Assembly (NCBI RefSeq): GCF_041435335.1
Contig: NZ_CP108430.1
Location: 3,764,501 to 3,828,500 of the forward strand
Direction: 5' to 3'
Source: Streptomyces sp. NBC_01283
GTDB lineage: Bacteria; Actinomycetota; Actinomycetes; Streptomycetales; Streptomycetaceae
Length of the DNA stretch: 64,000 bases
Shown here: piece after piece, positions 1 through 8,521 of the stretch
How the letters are laid out: every line of letters begins with the position of its first letter
How positions within the stretch are numbered: position 1 is the stretch's first letter
Program-made: the position numbers and the translations under genes
Notes under the pieces: model-generated
The model's database searches: none
Told to the model about the DNA's origin: nothing
Seen by the model: only the letters and a program-made list of their open reading frames with translations

Positions 1-752
1 GCGTCCTGCTGGCCGCCCTCTGGGGTTCGCTCCCCGTCGCTCTCGTGCAGTGGATGGGCTACACGGAGTCGCTCTTCACGGCGCTCACCGCGTGGTCGCT
101 GTACGCCGTGCTCACCGGCCGCTGGGTCTGGGCGGGTGCGCTGGCCGCGCTCGCGGGCCTGACCCGCCCGACGGGTGTGGCGCTCGCGGCGGCCGTCTCC
201 CTGACCGCACTGCTCACGCTGCTGCGCCGGTGCCGGCCGATGCGCCGGGGAGAGGTCACGCACCTCCTCCTGGGTGCCCTGCTCGCGCCGCTCGGCTGGC
301 TCTCGTACGTCGGCTGGGTGGGGTTCCGGCTTGGCCGCTGGGACGGCTACTTCGCCGTACAGAAGCTGTGGCACAACGAGTGGGACGGCGGGGTGGGGAC
401 GTGGCGGACCGTGCGGGACCTGCTGTCGGCCAAGGGTCCGCAGCTGTTCCTGATCATGGTGACGGCGACGCTGCTGGCGTCGGCGGCGCTGTTCGTCCTG
501 TCGGTGGGCGACCGGCAGCCGCTGCCACTGCTGGTCTTCACGGGACTGCTGCTGCTGATCGTGCTCGGCAGCAAGGGGGTCTACTTCCCCCGGGCCCGCT
601 TCCTGCTCCCCGGCTTCCCGCTGCTGCTGCCGCTCGCGGCGGCCCTGGCCCGCGCCCGCCCGCATGTCGCCGTGACGGTGATGGTGACCGCGGCCGTGAC
701 GTCGGCGGCGTTCGGGGGCCACATGCTGCTGGCGTGGATGGGCCCTCCGTAG
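1..752 (+). CDS. PIG-V-like mannosyltransferase family membrane protein, 5' truncated by window edge
   Basis: The frame enters from the left edge (codons in phase from base 3) and runs about 250 residues to a TAG, so the N-terminus lies outside the window. The visible part is very hydrophobic with several membrane segments. A YTESLF motif near residue 20 and an RPTG motif near residue 55 resemble the PIG-V/GPI-mannosyltransferase-like family common in actinobacteria, which in that setting probably uses a polyprenyl-phosphate sugar donor. The family assignment rests on these motifs only. The gene converges on the PH-domain gene that follows, with a 36-bp gap holding only a short GAGCC/GGCTC hairpin. 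Confidence 0.65.
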   Translation, partial: VLLAALWGSLPVALVQWMGYTESLFTALTAWSLYAVLTGRWVWAGALAALAGLTRPTGVALAAAVSLTALLTLLRRCRPMRRGEVTHLLLGALLAPLGWLSYVGWVGFRLGRWDGYFAVQKLWHNEWDGGVGTWRTVRDLLSAKGPQLFLIMVTATLLASAALFVLSVGDRQPLPLLVFTGLLLLIVLGSKGVYFPRARFLLPGFPLLLPLAAALARARPHVAVTVMVTAAVTSAAFGGHMLLAWMGPP

Positions 753-788
753 GCAGAGGCGCGGGGAGCCGTGGCGGCTCAGGTACTC

Positions 789-1439
789 CTAGGCGACGGC
801 GAGGACCACGGCGAGCAGCACCGCTCCGGCCACGGCGGGCGCGATGATCTCGTAGCCCCAGCGCACCACGGGTTCGCCCTGCGCGGACTTCGCCCCGGCG
901 CGCCGCTCGGACAGTTCGCGCAGGTCGTCCATGATCTGGTCCCCCGCGGCGCGCAGGGACTCCGGCTGGGCGGGCCGCCGCGAGGCGCCCGTGCCGATGC
1001 TCGGGTCGCCCGACGCGACGCCCTGCGTCTTCCTGCGGGCGACCTTCTTGCGGCCGCGGAGGGAGACGGGGACGGCCCAGAGCTGGTACTTGGTGCCGGA
1101 CTGGGTGAAGACCTCGTTCGAGTACCCGGAGCGCAGCCCCGAGACGGACGCCCACGGCAGCGTGATCGTCCGGAAGGGGTTGCGGATGCGCATCCGGTCG
1201 TCGTTGGCGTACACGGCGGGGCGCACGGTGAAGGCGACGACGAGCGGCACCGCGAGGAGCAGTCCGGCGAGCGCGAGCCACGGGGTGCGGCCCTCCCCGC
1301 GGATCATCGCGTCGATGCCGAGCCAGCCGCCGAGGGCGAGCAGCAGGACGCCTCCGGCGATACCGCCGGACGACCGGAAGGTCCGGTCCTTGTACTCGGG
1401 GTCCTGGGGCTCCGCCACGGGGGGCTCGGGGTCGGTCAT
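789..1439 (-). CDS. PH-domain membrane protein
   Basis: A protein of 216 residues. Two hydrophobic segments (about residues 28-40 and 55-75) precede a bacterial PH-like domain containing a short run NPFRTITLPW, typical of actinobacterial membrane PH proteins. A last hydrophobic segment sits at the C-terminus, so the protein is probably membrane-anchored at both ends. The frame is open further upstream to 1502, but I chose the ATG at 1439 because the upstream residues are low-complexity and the conserved part begins after it. The binding partner and cellular role are unknown. It is transcribed away from deoC, so the 118 bp between the two starts serve both genes. Confidence 0.8.
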   Translation of the reverse strand: MTDPEPPVAEPQDPEYKDRTFRSSGGIAGGVLLLALGGWLGIDAMIRGEGRTPWLALAGLLLAVPLVVAFTVRPAVYANDDRMRIRNPFRTITLPWASVSGLRSGYSNEVFTQSGTKYQLWAVPVSLRGRKKVARRKTQGVASGDPSIGTGASRRPAQPESLRAAGDQIMDDLRELSERRAGAKSAQGEPVVRWGYEIIAPAVAGAVLLAVVLAVA

Positions 1440-1522
1440 ACCCCTGATTCTGCCTGAACCCGCGCGGGGGGCCGCCGGTGCGCCCCCGGAGAGGCCGGAC
1501 AACCCGGTCGGTACCCACCCCC

Positions 1523-1551
1523 TGTACAGCCGCTACGCGCGTAGATATGCT
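1523..1551 (+). promoter_or_regulatory. deoC promoter with CTACGCGCGTAG operator in the spacer
   Basis: A -35 like TGTACA (1523-1528) and a -10 TATGCT (1546-1551) are separated by exactly 17 bp. The perfect 12-bp palindrome CTACGCGCGTAG (1533-1544) lies inside the spacer. Six bases after the -10 comes G1558, the first base of a GTG codon, so the transcript is probably leaderless. The same palindrome recurs at five other nucleoside-gene promoters in this window. A protein bound here would occlude RNA polymerase. Confidence 0.7.
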
Positions 1552-1557
1552 CCCCTC

Positions 1558-2520
1558 GTGACCATGCCCACTGCACCCGCAACTCCGCACGCACTGACTG
1601 ACGCCACCGCGTCGGACCGCACGCTGCGCCGCTTCCTCCACGGGCTGCCAGGCGTCGACACGGTCGGCCTGGAGGCGCGCGCCTCGGCGCTCGGCACCCG
1701 TTCGATCAAGAGCACGGCGAAGGCGTACGCCATCGACCTCGCCATCTCGATGATCGACCTGACGACGCTGGAGGGCGCCGACACCCCGGGCAAGGTCCGG
1801 GCGCTCGGCGCGAAGGCCGTGAACCCGGATCCGACCGACCGCGGCACGCCGAGGACCGCCGCCGTCTGCGTCTATCCGGACATGGTGGCCACCGCCAAGG
1901 AGACCGTCGGCGACAGCGGCGTCAAGGTCGCCTCCGTCGCGACCGCCTTCCCCGCGGGCCGTGCCGCCATCGACGTGAAGCTCGGCGACGTCCGCGAGGC
2001 CGTCGCGGCGGGTGCCGACGAGATCGACATGGTCATCGACCGCGGCGCCTTCCTCGCGGGTGACTACATGACGGTGTTCGAGCAGATCCGCGCCGTGAAG
2101 GAAGCCTCCGGCGCGGCCCGGCTCAAGGTCATCTTCGAGACCGGTGAGCTGTCCACGTACGACAACATCCGCCGTGCCTCCTGGATCGGCATGCTCGCGG
2201 GTGCGGACTTCATCAAGACCTCGACCGGCAAGGTCGGCGTCAACGCGACCCCCGCGAACACCCTCCTGATGCTGGAAGCCGTGCGCGACTTCCGCGAGCA
2301 GACCGGGGTACAGATCGGCGTGAAGCCCGCGGGCGGCATCCGCACCTCCAAGGATGCGATCAAGTTCCTCGTCCTGGTGAATGAGACCGCGGGCGCGGAC
2401 TGGCTTGACAACCACTGGTTCCGCTTCGGCGCCTCATCGCTCCTCAACGACCTCCTGATGCAGCGCCAGAAGCTGGCCACGGGCCGCTACTCCGGCCCCG
2501 ACTACGTGACGGTGGACTGA
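1558..2520 (+). CDS. deoC: Deoxyribose-phosphate aldolase
   Basis: The enzyme cleaves 2-deoxyribose 5-phosphate to glyceraldehyde 3-phosphate and acetaldehyde in cytosolic deoxynucleoside catabolism. The Schiff-base lysine motif IKTSTGK and the VKPAGGIRT motif carrying the second active-site lysine are both intact. Length is about 320 residues, with an N-terminal extension typical of actinobacterial and eukaryotic-type DeoC. Start choice: GTG 1558 and ATG 1564 are both in frame and neither has a Shine-Dalgarno. The -10 hexamer six bases before 1558 favours a leaderless GTG start. The aldehyde dehydrogenase begins 3 bp downstream, which fits removal of the acetaldehyde product. Confidence 0.95.
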   Translation: MTMPTAPATPHALTDATASDRTLRRFLHGLPGVDTVGLEARASALGTRSIKSTAKAYAIDLAISMIDLTTLEGADTPGKVRALGAKAVNPDPTDRGTPRTAAVCVYPDMVATAKETVGDSGVKVASVATAFPAGRAAIDVKLGDVREAVAAGADEIDMVIDRGAFLAGDYMTVFEQIRAVKEASGAARLKVIFETGELSTYDNIRRASWIGMLAGADFIKTSTGKVGVNATPANTLLMLEAVRDFREQTGVQIGVKPAGGIRTSKDAIKFLVLVNETAGADWLDNHWFRFGASSLLNDLLMQRQKLATGRYSGPDYVTVD

Positions 2521-2523
2521 CCC

Positions 2524-3969
2524 ATGACTTCCACGACTTCAGCTTTTGAGTACGCCCCCGCACCGGAGTCCCGCTCCGTCGTCGACATCGCGCCGTCGTA
2601 CGGCCTGTTCATCGACGGCGAGTTCGTGGAAGCGGCCGACGGCAAGGTCTTCAAGACCGTCTCGCCCTCCACCGAAGAGGTCCTCTCCGAGGTCGCGCAG
2701 GCATCCTCCGAGGACGTCGACCGCGCGGTGAAGGCCGCCCGCAAGGCCTTCGAGAAGTGGTCGGCGCTGCCGGGCGCCGAGCGCGCCAAGTACCTCTTCC
2801 GGATCGCGCGGATCATCCAGGAGCGCAGCCGCGAACTGGCCGTCCTGGAGACGCTCGACAACGGAAAGCCCATCAAGGAGACGCGCGACGCGGACCTCCC
2901 GCTGGTCGCCGCGCACTTCTTCTACTACGCGGGCTGGGCCGACAAGCTCGACCACGCCGGGTACGGCGCGGACCCGCGGCCGCTCGGTGTCGCGGGCCAG
3001 GTCATCCCCTGGAACTTCCCGCTCCTGATGCTGGCCTGGAAGATCGCCCCGGCCCTCGCGACGGGCAACACGGTCGTCCTGAAGCCCGCCGAGACCACTC
3101 CCCTGAGCGCCCTGTTCTTCGCGGACATCTGCCGCCAGGCGGGCCTGCCCAAGGGCGTCGTCAACATCCTTCCCGGGTACGGCGACGCGGGCGCCGCCCT
3201 CACCGCCCACCCGGACGTGAACAAGGTCGCCTTCACCGGCTCGACCGCCGTCGGCAAGGCCATCGCGCGCCAGGTCGCGGGCACGGACAAGAAGGTCACG
3301 CTCGAACTGGGCGGCAAGGGCGCGAACATCGTCTTCGACGACGCCCCCATCGACCAGGCCGTCGAGGGCATCGTCACCGGCATCTTCTTCAACCAGGGCC
3401 AGGTCTGCTGCGCCGGTTCGCGTCTCCTCGTACAGGAGTCGGTCCAGGACGAGGTGCTCGACGCCCTCAAGCGGCGTCTGACGACCCTGCGTCTGGGCGA
3501 CCCGCTGGACAAGAACACGGACATCGGCGCGATCAACTCCGCCGAGCAGCTCGCCCGCATCACCGCGCTCACCGAGACGGGCGAGGCGGAGGGCGCCGAG
3601 CGCTGGTCCGCCCCGTGCGAACTGCCCTCGTCCGGCTACTGGTTCGCGCCGACGCTCTTCACGAACGTCACGCAGGCGCACACCGTCGCCCGCGACGAGA
3701 TCTTCGGCCCGGTGCTCTCGGTCCTCACCTTCCGTACGCCGGAAGAGGCCGTCGCCAAGGCCAACAACACGCAGTACGGCCTCTCCGCCGGCATCTGGAC
3801 GGAGAAGGGCTCGCGCATCCTCGCGGTCGCCGACCGCCTGCGCGCGGGCGTCATCTGGGCCAACACGTTCAACAAGTTCGACCCGACCTCGCCCTTCGGC
3901 GGCTACAAGGAATCGGGTTACGGCCGCGAGGGCGGCCGCCACGGCCTGGAGGCTTACCTCGATGTCTGA
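2524..3969 (+). CDS. Aldehyde dehydrogenase
   Basis: An NAD(P)-dependent aldehyde dehydrogenase of 481 residues, full length for the family. The oxyanion Asn lies in IPWNFP, the general-base Glu in LELGGK and the nucleophilic Cys in GQVCCAGSR; the C-terminal SPFGGYKESG motif is intact. It starts 3 bp after deoC and its stop overlaps the next gene by 8 bp, so the three genes are one operon. Inference from context: it oxidises the acetaldehyde released by DeoC to acetate. The actual substrate cannot be read from the sequence. Confidence 0.92.
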   Translation: MTSTTSAFEYAPAPESRSVVDIAPSYGLFIDGEFVEAADGKVFKTVSPSTEEVLSEVAQASSEDVDRAVKAARKAFEKWSALPGAERAKYLFRIARIIQERSRELAVLETLDNGKPIKETRDADLPLVAAHFFYYAGWADKLDHAGYGADPRPLGVAGQVIPWNFPLLMLAWKIAPALATGNTVVLKPAETTPLSALFFADICRQAGLPKGVVNILPGYGDAGAALTAHPDVNKVAFTGSTAVGKAIARQVAGTDKKVTLELGGKGANIVFDDAPIDQAVEGIVTGIFFNQGQVCCAGSRLLVQESVQDEVLDALKRRLTTLRLGDPLDKNTDIGAINSAEQLARITALTETGEAEGAERWSAPCELPSSGYWFAPTLFTNVTQAHTVARDEIFGPVLSVLTFRTPEEAVAKANNTQYGLSAGIWTEKGSRILAVADRLRAGVIWANTFNKFDPTSPFGGYKESGYGREGGRHGLEAYLDV

Positions 3970-4849
3970 GCGTTTGAGTGTCTTCAAGACCTACAAGCTG
4001 TACGTAGGGGGCAAGTTCCCCCGCAGCGAGAGCGGCCGGGTGTACGAGGTGACCGACTCAAAGGGCAAGTGGCTGGCCAACGCCCCGCTCTCGTCCCGCA
4101 AGGACGCGCGTGACGCGGTGGTCGCCGCGCGCAAGGCGCAGGGCGGCTGGGCGGGCAAGACGGCCTACCTGCGCGGTCAGATCCTCTACCGCGTCGCGGA
4201 GATGCTGGAGGGCCGCAAGGACCAGTTCGTCCGCGAGGTCGCCGAGGCGGAGGGGCTGTCCAAGTCCAAGGCCGCCGCGGTCGTCGACGCGGCGATCGAC
4301 CGCTGGGTCTGGTACGCGGGCTGGACCGACAAGATCGCCCAGATCGTGGGCGGCGGCAACCCGGTCGCGGGCCCCTTCTTCAACCTCTCCTCGCCGGAGC
4401 CGACGGGTGTGGTGACGGTCGTCGCCCCGCAGAAGTCGTCGTTCCTCGGCCTGGTCTCGGTCATCGCCCCGGTGATCGCGACGGGCAACACCGCCGTCGT
4501 GATCGCCAGCGAGGACTCCCCGCTCCCGGCGCTCTCGCTGGGCGAGGTGCTCGCCACCTCCGACCTGCCGGGCGGCGTCGTGAACATCCTGTCCGGCCGT
4601 ACGGCGGAGATCACCCCGTCGCTCGCCGCGCACCAGGACGTGAACGCGATCGACCTCGCGGGCGTCGACGACGACGTACTGGCGAAGGAGCTTGAGGTCG
4701 CCGCGGCGGACAACCTCAAGCGCGTCGTCCGTCCACAGCCTGTGGACTGGTCGGCGGATCCGGGCACGCACCGCCTGACGGCCTTCCTGGAGACCAAGAC
4801 GGTCTGGCACCCCACTGGTTCGCTCGGCGCGTCCGGCTCCTCGTACTGA
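3962..4849 (+). CDS. Aldehyde dehydrogenase-like protein lacking the catalytic domain
   Basis: A protein of 295 residues that follows the first part of the aldehyde dehydrogenase fold: N-terminal region, Rossmann strand, then ATGNTAVV and GGVVNILSG. It ends before the catalytic domain. It contains no cysteine at all, and the conserved PWNFP stretch is replaced by PQKSSF, so it cannot perform the normal thiol-based chemistry. The ATG overlaps the stop of the preceding dehydrogenase by 8 bp, which implies translational coupling. The frame is long and clean, so this looks like a retained pseudoenzyme or partner subunit of its neighbour. A strong terminator follows. Confidence 0.85.
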   Translation: MSERLSVFKTYKLYVGGKFPRSESGRVYEVTDSKGKWLANAPLSSRKDARDAVVAARKAQGGWAGKTAYLRGQILYRVAEMLEGRKDQFVREVAEAEGLSKSKAAAVVDAAIDRWVWYAGWTDKIAQIVGGGNPVAGPFFNLSSPEPTGVVTVVAPQKSSFLGLVSVIAPVIATGNTAVVIASEDSPLPALSLGEVLATSDLPGGVVNILSGRTAEITPSLAAHQDVNAIDLAGVDDDVLAKELEVAAADNLKRVVRPQPVDWSADPGTHRLTAFLETKTVWHPTGSLGASGSSY

Positions 4850-4884
4850 GGCCCGCCCTCACACCGGACCACTCCCCGCACGAC

Positions 4885-4932
4885 GAAGCCCCGGCCCTCC
4901 TCCGTCCAGGAGGGCCGGGGCTTCGCCCTTTT
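4885..4932 (+). terminator. Intrinsic terminator after the deoC operon
   Basis: A perfect 17-bp stem (4885-4901 with 4908-4924) and a 6-base loop are followed by a run of five T at 4928-4932. It lies between the convergent deoC operon and the TetR gene. Confidence 0.9.
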
Positions 4933-4942
4933 TCGGCCCGGC

Positions 4943-5680
4943 TCAGATGCCGAACCGTGCCGCGATCCCGTCCAGGACGCATTCGAGGCCCGTCTCGAAC
5001 ATCCACGTGGCGTCGTCCTTGCGGCGCGAGCGCAGGCCGTAGCGCCGGTAGGTGGGGTAGCGGCCGGTGCCCATGAGGTACGTCATCTGCGGTGCGAGGC
5101 CCATCCGGGTCTCGTCGCCCGACGACCAGCCCTCGGACCGCGTCCACTCCCGCAGGGCCGTCTCGGACGAGGCCGCGCCGTGCGCGTAGGCGCTGACCGT
5201 GCGGAAGGCCGCCATCATCGAGTCCTCGTCGAGCCCGAGGCCGTCGAGCGCCGCCAACTGCCGCTCGGCGATGGCCATCCGGCCCGGCGTGAGCACGAAG
5301 AGAGCCGTGGGCAGCTGACCCACCCACGGGTGGCGCAGCATCATCTCCCGCGTCAGCAGGGCGAAGGCGTGCAGCACCTCACGCCATTCGGTCAGCTCAT
5401 CGGGGATCCGGTGCTCGGCCGCCACCCGCTCGGCCATCAGCGCCCACAGGTCGTCCTTGCCCGAGACGTGCCGGTACGCCGCCATGGGCGCGACCCCCAG
5501 CTCGGTGGCGAGCCGTCGCATGGTGACGGCGGCGAGGCCCTCCGCGTCGGCCACCCGCACCGCCACGGCGCCGATCCGCTCCAGGGACAGCGATGCGCGG
5601 GGCGCGGCGGCCGGCTTATCGAGGCGCTCCCAGAGCGACTTGTCCGGCACCGCCTTGCCGTCCTTCTTCTGGCCAGCCAC
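4943..5680 (-). CDS. TetR family transcriptional regulator
   Basis: A protein of 245 residues. The TetR helix-turn-helix is near residues 50-75 (TMRRLATELGVAPMAAYRHV). The C-terminal ligand domain continues to the end and includes an HPWVGQLP segment typical of the TetR_C class seen beside efflux pumps. I chose GTG 5680 because GAGAGGAG lies 7-8 bases upstream; the frame is open much further but without a usable start. It is divergent from the FMN reductase and MFS genes, and the shared 126-bp gap holds large inverted repeats. It probably represses itself and that operon until a toxic ligand binds. Confidence 0.88.
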   Translation of the reverse strand: MAGQKKDGKAVPDKSLWERLDKPAAAPRASLSLERIGAVAVRVADAEGLAAVTMRRLATELGVAPMAAYRHVSGKDDLWALMAERVAAEHRIPDELTEWREVLHAFALLTREMMLRHPWVGQLPTALFVLTPGRMAIAERQLAALDGLGLDEDSMMAAFRTVSAYAHGAASSETALREWTRSEGWSSGDETRMGLAPQMTYLMGTGRYPTYRRYGLRSRRKDDATWMFETGLECVLDGIAARFGI

Positions 5681-5707
5681 AGCCGGGCTCCTCTCGTCGA
5701 AGGACGA

Positions 5708-5763
5708 GCGTACAACGTATCCCTCTGTAGACGCTGTACACATTGCGCGTGTACGTTGTACGC
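5708..5763. promoter_or_regulatory. Inverted-repeat operator between tetR and the reductase/efflux operon
   Basis: GCGTACAACGTA (5708-5719) is repeated perfectly as its inverse TACGTTGTACGC (5752-5763), with 32 bp between. Inside are further TGTACA/GTGTAC half-sites (GTACAC at 5736-5741, GTGTAC at 5749-5754), and CGTACACAC follows at 5775. The arrangement suggests two or more TetR dimers. It sits in the divergent gap just upstream of the TetR start. Confidence 0.75.
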
Positions 5764-5806
5764 AGCTCGATACGCCGTACACACATCCGCGTTCCAGGGG
5801 GTCCCC

Positions 5807-6424
5807 ATGTCCAGCGCCAGCTCCGGCACCAGTTCCAGCAGCAGCCCTCTCCGCGTGGCCGTCGTCGTCGCCAGCACCCGCGAGGGCCGGTTCGCGCCCG
5901 TCGTCACCCGGTGGCTCACGGGACACCTCGAACAGCGCGACGACATGACCACCGACGTCGTCGACCTCGCCGAGACCCCGCTGCCGACCGTCTTCCCGGC
6001 CTTCGGTCAGCCGCCCGCGCCCGGCACCGAGGAGGCCCTCGCCCTGGTCTCGCCGCGCCTCGCGGCGGCCGACGCGTTCCTCTTCGTCACGCCGGAGTAC
6101 AACCACAGCTTCCCGGCGTCCCTGAAGAACGCCGTCGACTGGCACAACACGCAGTGGCACGGGAAGCCGATCGGCTTCGTCTCCTACGGCGGCCTCTCCG
6201 GCGGCCTGCGCGCGGTGGAGCAACTCCGTCTGGTCATGGCCGAGTTGAATGCCATGACCATCCGCAACACGGTCAGCTTCCACAACGCCTTCGGCAGCTT
6301 CGGCGAGGACGGCGCCGTCGACGACCCCATGGTCGACACCGCGGCCAAGGCGCTCCTCGACCAACTGGCCTGGTGGGCGCACGCCCTGCGGGACGCCAGG
6401 TCCCACACCCCGTACGCCGCCTGA
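5807..6424 (+). CDS. NAD(P)H-dependent FMN reductase
   Basis: A flavodoxin-fold oxidoreductase of 205 residues. After a Ser-rich leader the Rossmann-like strand VAVVVASTREGR starts the fold, and the family motif TPEYNHSFPASLKNA is present with the FMN-contacting GGLSGG further on. Proteins of this group reduce FMN, quinones or azo compounds with NAD(P)H in the cytosol. The ATG follows a GGGGG ribosome site. The MFS pump follows 29 bp downstream, so the two genes probably form a detoxification operon under the divergent TetR. The substrate is unknown. Confidence 0.9.
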   Translation: MSSASSGTSSSSSPLRVAVVVASTREGRFAPVVTRWLTGHLEQRDDMTTDVVDLAETPLPTVFPAFGQPPAPGTEEALALVSPRLAAADAFLFVTPEYNHSFPASLKNAVDWHNTQWHGKPIGFVSYGGLSGGLRAVEQLRLVMAELNAMTIRNTVSFHNAFGSFGEDGAVDDPMVDTAAKALLDQLAWWAHALRDARSHTPYAA

Positions 6425-6453
6425 CCCGACGCCGCTTCGCACCAGGGGGACCC

Positions 6454-7950
6454 ATGATCCGGACCACGCCAGCGACGCCCACTCGGGACGCTGATCCCAC
6501 GGCCGAGGGCGGACCGTCGAAGCTCGTCCTCTTCGGGCTGCTGCTCGGCCTGATGCTCGGACTGCTCGACGGCACGATCGTGGGCACCGCCCTGCCCACG
6601 ATCGTCGGTGACCTCGGCGGCCTCGACCACCTCTCCTGGGTGGTGACGACCTATCTGCTCACCGCCTCGGTCTCCACACCCATCTGGGGAAAGCTCGGCG
6701 ACCTGTACGGGCGCAAGGGCAGTTTCCTCTGGTCGATCGCGGTGTTCCTCGCGGGCTCGGTCCTCTCCGGGCTCGCCCAGGACATGGGGCAGCTCATCGC
6801 CTTCCGCGCCGTACAGGGCCTAGGCGCGGGCGGTCTGATGGTCGGCGCCATCTCGATCATCGGTGTCATGCTGCCGCCCTCGCAGGCGGGCCGCTCGCAG
6901 TCGATGATCGGCGCGATGATGCCCGTGGCACTGGTGGGCGGACCCCTGCTCGGCGGTTTCCTCACCGACCAGCTGGACTGGCGCTGGGTCTTCTACGTCA
7001 ACGTGCCCATCGGCGGGATCGCCCTGCTCATCATCGGCCTGTGCCTGGACCTGCGCACCGAGCGGGTCACGGCCCGCATCGACTTCGCGGGGGCCGCCCT
7101 CCTCTCCACGGGCATCCTCGCCCTGACCCTGCTCGGCAGTTGGGGCGGGACGACGTACGGCTGGTCGTCGCCGCAGATCCTCGGACTCGGCGTGCTCGGC
7201 GCGGGCTCCCTGGTCTGGTTCGCGCGGGTCGAGCGGCGGGCGGCCGAACCGATCATCCCGCCCCGGCTCTTCACCGACCGCAACTTCACGCTCGCCCAGG
7301 TCCTCACCTTCCTGGTGGGCGCGGCCATGCTCGCGGCGTCCTCGTACCTGCCGCAGTACATGCAGTTCGTACGCGGCGCCTCGTCCACGGCCAGCGGCAT
7401 GCTGCTGCTCCCGCTGATGGGAGGCATGTTCGGGGCGCAGCTCCTGCTGGGCCGGATCACGGCCAACGGCGGCGGCTATCGCGCGTACACCATCGTCGGG
7501 GGCGCGTTGACGGCCGTGGGCGGTCTCGCGCTCCTCACGGTCGGCGCGGACACTCCCACCGCCGTGCCGTCCGCGCTGACGTTCGTGCTCGGCGCGGGCA
7601 TGGGCTTCCTGATCCAGAGCACCCTGCTCATCACGATCAACAGCGCGGAGCCGCGCGACATGGGCGCCGCCACCGGCACCACCACACTCCTGCGCACGAT
7701 CGGCGGCTCACTGGGCATCGCCGTCATGGGAGCCGTCTACGCGAGCCGCCTGGCATCGGGCGGCATGCCGGAGGGGGGCACTTCATGGACCCCGGAGGCG
7801 GTCGGGAAGATGCCGGACGCGGTCCAGGAAGCGGTGCGCACGGCGGTCACCGGCGGCATGCACGGTGTGGTCCTTGGCACAGCACTCCTCGGCGCGGCGG
7901 CCTTCGCGGTGGCGTGGCTGGTGCGGGAAGTCCCCCTGCGGAAGGAATAA
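6454..7950 (+). CDS. MFS drug efflux transporter (DHA2/EmrB-QacA type)
   Basis: A protein of 498 residues with about 14 hydrophobic segments. It carries the DHA2 motifs: D and R in the first segment (GLLDGTIVGTALPTI), the loop 2-3 motif GKLGDLYGRK, and the motif C region GPLLGGFLTD followed by WRWVFYVNVPIG. It works as a proton-driven exporter in the cytoplasmic membrane. The start has a GGGGGA site upstream. Context with a TetR repressor and a flavin reductase suggests export of a redox-active or aromatic toxic compound. The substrate is not predictable. Confidence 0.92.
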   Translation: MIRTTPATPTRDADPTAEGGPSKLVLFGLLLGLMLGLLDGTIVGTALPTIVGDLGGLDHLSWVVTTYLLTASVSTPIWGKLGDLYGRKGSFLWSIAVFLAGSVLSGLAQDMGQLIAFRAVQGLGAGGLMVGAISIIGVMLPPSQAGRSQSMIGAMMPVALVGGPLLGGFLTDQLDWRWVFYVNVPIGGIALLIIGLCLDLRTERVTARIDFAGAALLSTGILALTLLGSWGGTTYGWSSPQILGLGVLGAGSLVWFARVERRAAEPIIPPRLFTDRNFTLAQVLTFLVGAAMLAASSYLPQYMQFVRGASSTASGMLLLPLMGGMFGAQLLLGRITANGGGYRAYTIVGGALTAVGGLALLTVGADTPTAVPSALTFVLGAGMGFLIQSTLLITINSAEPRDMGAATGTTTLLRTIGGSLGIAVMGAVYASRLASGGMPEGGTSWTPEAVGKMPDAVQEAVRTAVTGGMHGVVLGTALLGAAAFAVAWLVREVPLRKE

Positions 7951-7996
7951 CAGAAGGAGTGACAGAAGGAATGTCAGGGGGACCCCGCGTCAGGGG

Positions 7997-8398
7997 CTAG
8001 CCGGGCAGCAGCGCCGCAACCGAGCTCACCACCGGCAGGTCGCTCAGCGACGCGCCCTGGGTCAGCGGGGCCGTCAGCGGCGCCGTGGAGATCGGCTTGA
8101 AGTCCGCGATCTGGGTGCCCAGGGCGTTGTCCAGCGGGTCGGACCCCGTACCGGCGAGCGGGTTGAGCTTCAGGTCCTTGGTCGGGCCGAGCCCGCCCGC
8201 CGCGACCTCCTGCAGCGCACGCAGCACCCCTTCGCCGGCCGCCGGCAGGTTGTCGGACGCCGGAGGCACCGGGGCGGGGGCGGCGCTCGCCGTGGCCGCG
8301 CCGCCGATGCCGAGCGCCGTGCCCGCGACGGTGACCGTGAGGCCCGCGCGCAGCAGGGCGCGGGAGAGGTGCTTGGAGGCTGTTGCGTGCCGTGCCAT
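7997..8398 (-). CDS. Small secreted protein, function unknown
   Basis: A protein of 133 residues beginning with a cleavable signal peptide (basic MARHATASKHLSR, hydrophobic core, then ATASAAPAP). The mature part is about 95 residues, rich in Pro, Leu, Ala and Gly, without Cys and without a recognised domain. A second secreted protein of nearly the same size and composition lies at 14205-14609. The two share the signal-peptide style, an N-terminal LP(A/V)-type stretch and hydrophobic Leu/Pro segments, so they may be distant paralogues. It is transcribed towards the MFS gene and probably ends in the shared 46-bp gap. Confidence 0.75.
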   Translation of the reverse strand: MARHATASKHLSRALLRAGLTVTVAGTALGIGGAATASAAPAPVPPASDNLPAAGEGVLRALQEVAAGGLGPTKDLKLNPLAGTGSDPLDNALGTQIADFKPISTAPLTAPLTQGASLSDLPVVSSVAALLPG

Positions 8399-8521
8399 GG
8401 GTACCGCCCATATCGTCTTGAGTAATCAGATGTGCACGTAGCGTAGTTGAGGTGGGATGCGGGCACCAAAGCCCTACCCGTCGGGTCGCCTGGGCGGCTC
8501 AATGCAGCACACTGGTCTCTC

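Noticed and set aside
538..2415. Long minus-strand open frame over the PH-domain gene and deoC
   Set aside because: It is the antisense of deoC and the PH-domain gene; composition is Arg/Gly/Pro-rich with no family motif, as expected of high-GC shadow frames.
2539..3987. 482-codon minus-strand frame opposite the aldehyde dehydrogenase
   Set aside because: Antisense shadow of a gene with intact catalytic motifs; no motif of its own.
4943..6442. TetR protein extended upstream to 6442
   Set aside because: The extension crosses the operator and the divergent reductase gene; a start with a good ribosome site exists at 5680.
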